DNA of 64,000 nt from Aphelenchoides besseyi (lineage: Eukaryota; Nematoda; Chromadorea; Rhabditida; Aphelenchoididae): assembly GCA_024699855.1 (NCBI GenBank), contig JAMPIQ010000002.1:14942001-15006000 (forward strand). Reading direction: 5' to 3'. Made by a program: the position numbers and the translations under genes. Shown in pieces: positions 58,317-64,000 of this stretch (its first letter is position 1; each line of letters begins with the position of its first letter). The notes under the pieces were generated by a model that worked only from the letters and a program-made list of their open reading frames with translations, did no database searches and was not told where the DNA came from.

Positions 58317-58542
58317 ATATTCTCTCAAGTAAATGTGTCTTGCGATCAAATAAATAATGTCCAATAAGAGAAACGATGTTCGGTTTATTTCTCTGATTGA
58401 TAGCCAACAAATAAAATTGCAAATTGCAATTCAAATCAACGAATTTGAAATATTCTTTCGAACCGAAAACACCAAAAAACATCTAAGCAACAGGAAAAGC
58501 ATTCGATCATCGATGACCGATTGAAGGCATGAAGCATCGAGC

Positions 58543-60108
58543 TTAAGCACGACGTTGACGGTATCCTTCACCGTTTCCACCGGAGCCACCCGAACCACCG
58601 CCGTTGGATCCGTTTCCACCGCCGCGGATTGGGCATGGGCAGTAGTTAGCGTCTTTTCCGGGACGTCCAATAGCGCCATCAGGTCCTAAAAAAGACAACT
58701 AGTCTTCACCGAACTCTAGTGCATCACTTGCCACTTTCACCTGGTACACCAACCGGTCCTGCGGGACCTTGAGATCCCTTAGGTCCTTGAGGTCCTTGTG
58801 GTCCACTAAAATAATGTTTTTAAATAACGGAAATGCAGGTAATAACTTACGCTGGACCTTCTTTTCCTGGGTTTCCGACTGGTCCGGCTTCTCCGCGGAC
58901 ACCACGTTGACCCTATCAAGATTGATATCAACTATTCAAAGTAGATCTCCACTTACTTTTGGTCCTGGGCGTCCAATTGGTGCTCGACCATCTTGTCCTT
59001 TCTCTCCAGTATTACCTTTTGGTCCAACTTGTCCCTGCAAATATGAAGCGAATGACGAATTGTAAAGTTGATTTAAACTTACGGGTGGTCCTGGAAGACC
59101 AGATTCTCCAGCATGACCCTAATATTGGCGATAATTGTGCTTCAGCAATATTTAAACTCACTGGTTGTCCATCACGGCCTAAAATTGAATTGTTAGAGTG
59201 GAATTAAAATCTTAAATTACCTGCTTGACCTGGCTGGCCTGCTTGTCCGACCAATCCACGAGGTCCTTAACAAACAGATTATTGATAAAACCTTTAAAGA
59301 ACTACTTACCTGGTCGACCGACTGGTCCTGGCGCACCAATGGCACCTGGAAATAGCCAGGTTTAAAGTTGTTGTTCAATCAAACAGTCACTTACCAGCTG
59401 GGCAGTTGAAGCATGCACCAGTATCTTGGCTTTCGGGAGTAATATCTTCACTGTCTGAAAAACACAAACGCAAATTAAAACAAAGGTCCAAAGAACCCAC
59501 CTTTGCCGGGAATGCCATCAATTCCGTCCAAACCGTCCAAGCCTGGTTTTCCTGGGGCACCTTAACAAATAATGAATAATACTTTTGCTTAGGTGTCTTT
59601 TAACAAACCCTTCGGTCCTGGAGGTCCAGCTGGGCAGGTGTTATCTTTGCCAGTTTTGCATCCGCATTGATCCGATGGTCCCGAACCGCCTGGTGGTGAA
59701 GCACCGCCTGGAGTTGCTGGTGGTTGAGCTCCAATCGGTTTGTTGGGAGACGATCCACTGCTTGGACCGCTACCGTTGGGGCCGCTTGGACCACTTGGTC
59801 CGCTGCCGCTTGGTCCTGATGGGCTGCTTCCAGTATCGTAACCAGCATCACGACGACGACGGTATTGTGGTTTCGTTCCCAAGTTCAACATATCACGCCA
59901 CAAATCATCGGTAAGTGACTGAAATTAAAAAGCATGTAAAACGCAATCATCCACCTTTTCAACTCACTTTGAATTGATTCATTTCACCTTCCAATTCATC
60001 GTAGATGCTCGAGACGTTGGAGTGAATTTGATACATCGCAACAATGCATCCCAACAACACCAATCCACTCAACGACGAGGCCAAATAGGTAGCGGCGTAA
60101 GCTTTCAT
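58543..60108 (-). CDS. Nematode cuticle collagen
   Basis: Structural protein of the cuticle. Exon 1 encodes MKAYAATYLASSLSGLVLLG and CIVAMYQIHSNVSSIYDELE, the Col_cuticle_N-type signal-anchor domain. The next exon continues SLTDDLWRDMLNLGT and contains a basic processing site (QYRRRRDAGY). Cysteine clusters flank the Gly-X-Y blocks: QCGCKTGKDNTCPAGPPGPK before the first, ACFNCPA between blocks, and DANYCPCP after the last. The tail is Gly/Asn/Ser-rich, ending YRQRRA with a stop at 58543-58545. The Gly-X-Y region is split over about ten very short exons, many more than the two or three introns of typical cuticle collagens. A TATAAAA lies about 60 bp upstream of the ATG. Confidence 0.93.
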
Positions 60109-60795
60109 TTTGATCCACCTACGGACGAAACAAAAGCGACTGATCGAATCGGAGATTCGTCTTCGCTTTTATACGACTTCATGACTTTCGACTAACTCAA
60201 GCGACAACCAACGTGCACGGACTTCCCATTCTCCATTGGCGAAATCGACGCCCTCAGGCATTCTTCCGTGACGCCGAATCCGCTCATTTCGTTATCAGCA
60301 AGGATTTCGCGTAAAAAAGATCGCAGCACGAAAACTAGCAGCTTGTCAGTCGTACGTGCACACACACACGACTGGCTTTCACGAACAAGTTCTGCACACA
60401 CGTTTGATATTCAATTGATCGGATTCTGATGTTTTTCCATCGACAATCAAACTTCAAAGCATAAGAACAATGAACTGAATGAATTGTAAATGGGATTTCA
60501 GTTCAGTTGTTTTCATTATCCATCGAAGGTAATTGGTATAAATTTATTGACAATATGAAGCTTTTCAAATGAGCAAAAGTGTTAGGAAAACATCGGAATT
60601 GTAGGTGCAGATTTTAAGTGTAAATTCCCGCCAAAATATCTGAAGATGCGTGATCGGTATGGCGATTAAGCGAAAGAACGAAAACTACACAAATTTCTAT
60701 ACTATCGACAAGATTTGCGACCAATCTGAGAAGCAACTTCGAAGAAAAACGCTAAGTACCATTAGAAGTGAATTGGATTAGGAACGTCACGGGGA
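60109..60795. other. Collagen upstream region and HEATR5 3' flank
   Basis: Contains the collagen promoter and the sequence beyond the HEATR5 stop. A short minus ORF (60192-60401) has no domain. A CA/GT-rich tract occurs near 60360. Nothing else is supported. Confidence 0.4.
60167..60173 (-). promoter_or_regulatory. TATA box of the cuticle collagen gene
   Basis: TATAAAA on the minus strand lies about 60 bp upstream of the collagen ATG at 60108, matching the spacing seen for the neighbouring secreted protein gene. Confidence 0.55.

Positions 60796-64000
<3,205 letters not shown>

Overview
The window is eukaryotic and almost certainly from a nematode. Genes are split by short GT-AG introns, mostly about 40-60 nt. 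It carries a cuticle collagen, a chemoreceptor-like 7TM gene, a 7B2 neuroendocrine chaperone, SIRT1- and HIF-1-type genes and a 5S rRNA that strongly resembles the nematode gene. Gene symbols given are Caenorhabditis elegans orthologue names assigned from recognised protein families. Species and clade cannot be fixed from the sequence. Exon edges were placed by eye from splice consensus and frame continuity, so single-base errors are possible.

Layout: 1-10.7 kb is gene-dense. It holds the 3' part of a srGAP (+), SIRT1 (-), arginine kinase (+) and the V-ATPase a subunit (-). After a 4.1 kb gap comes an SLC23 nucleobase/ascorbate-type transporter (+), a membrane microprotein ORF (-) and a 7TM receptor (-). 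The 19-26.7 kb stretch is accessory-like. It has a three-copy short repeat, a 460-bp dispersed repeat in two copies, a cluster of strong RNA-like hairpins with Pol III-like boxes, two unrecognised minus-strand genes or gene remnants, and a lone 5S rRNA gene. Then follow Numb (+), 7B2/sbt-1 (+), a dihydroflavonol-reductase-like SDR (-), a 3 kb gap, an anion-type Cys-loop receptor with an EGF-like segment (+), HIF-1 (-), another 3 kb gap, an MPPED phosphoesterase (+) and a Ly6-type GPI protein (-). The last part has GRWD1 (-) and MRPS35 (+) sharing a 167-bp promoter, a secreted Tyr/Pro-rich protein (+), a cuticle collagen (-) and the 3' part of HEATR5/soap-1 (-), which runs off the window.

The genes form no single pathway. 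Local groupings that make sense are the GRWD1/MRPS35 divergent pair (cytoplasmic and mitochondrial ribosome production) and the convergent secreted-protein/collagen pair, both with TATA boxes about 60 bp before their ATG (probable extracellular matrix genes). HIF-1 retains a clear LxxLAP prolyl-hydroxylation degron, so the oxygen-sensing output should be intact. The points most worth checking are the HIF-1 C-terminal exon organisation (dual open frames and an alternative hydrophobic tail), the EGF-like segment on the Cys-loop receptor, the hydrophobic N-terminus of arginine kinase, the hairpin cluster at 20.6-20.8 kb and the unassigned multi-exon gene at 23.4-24.9 kb.
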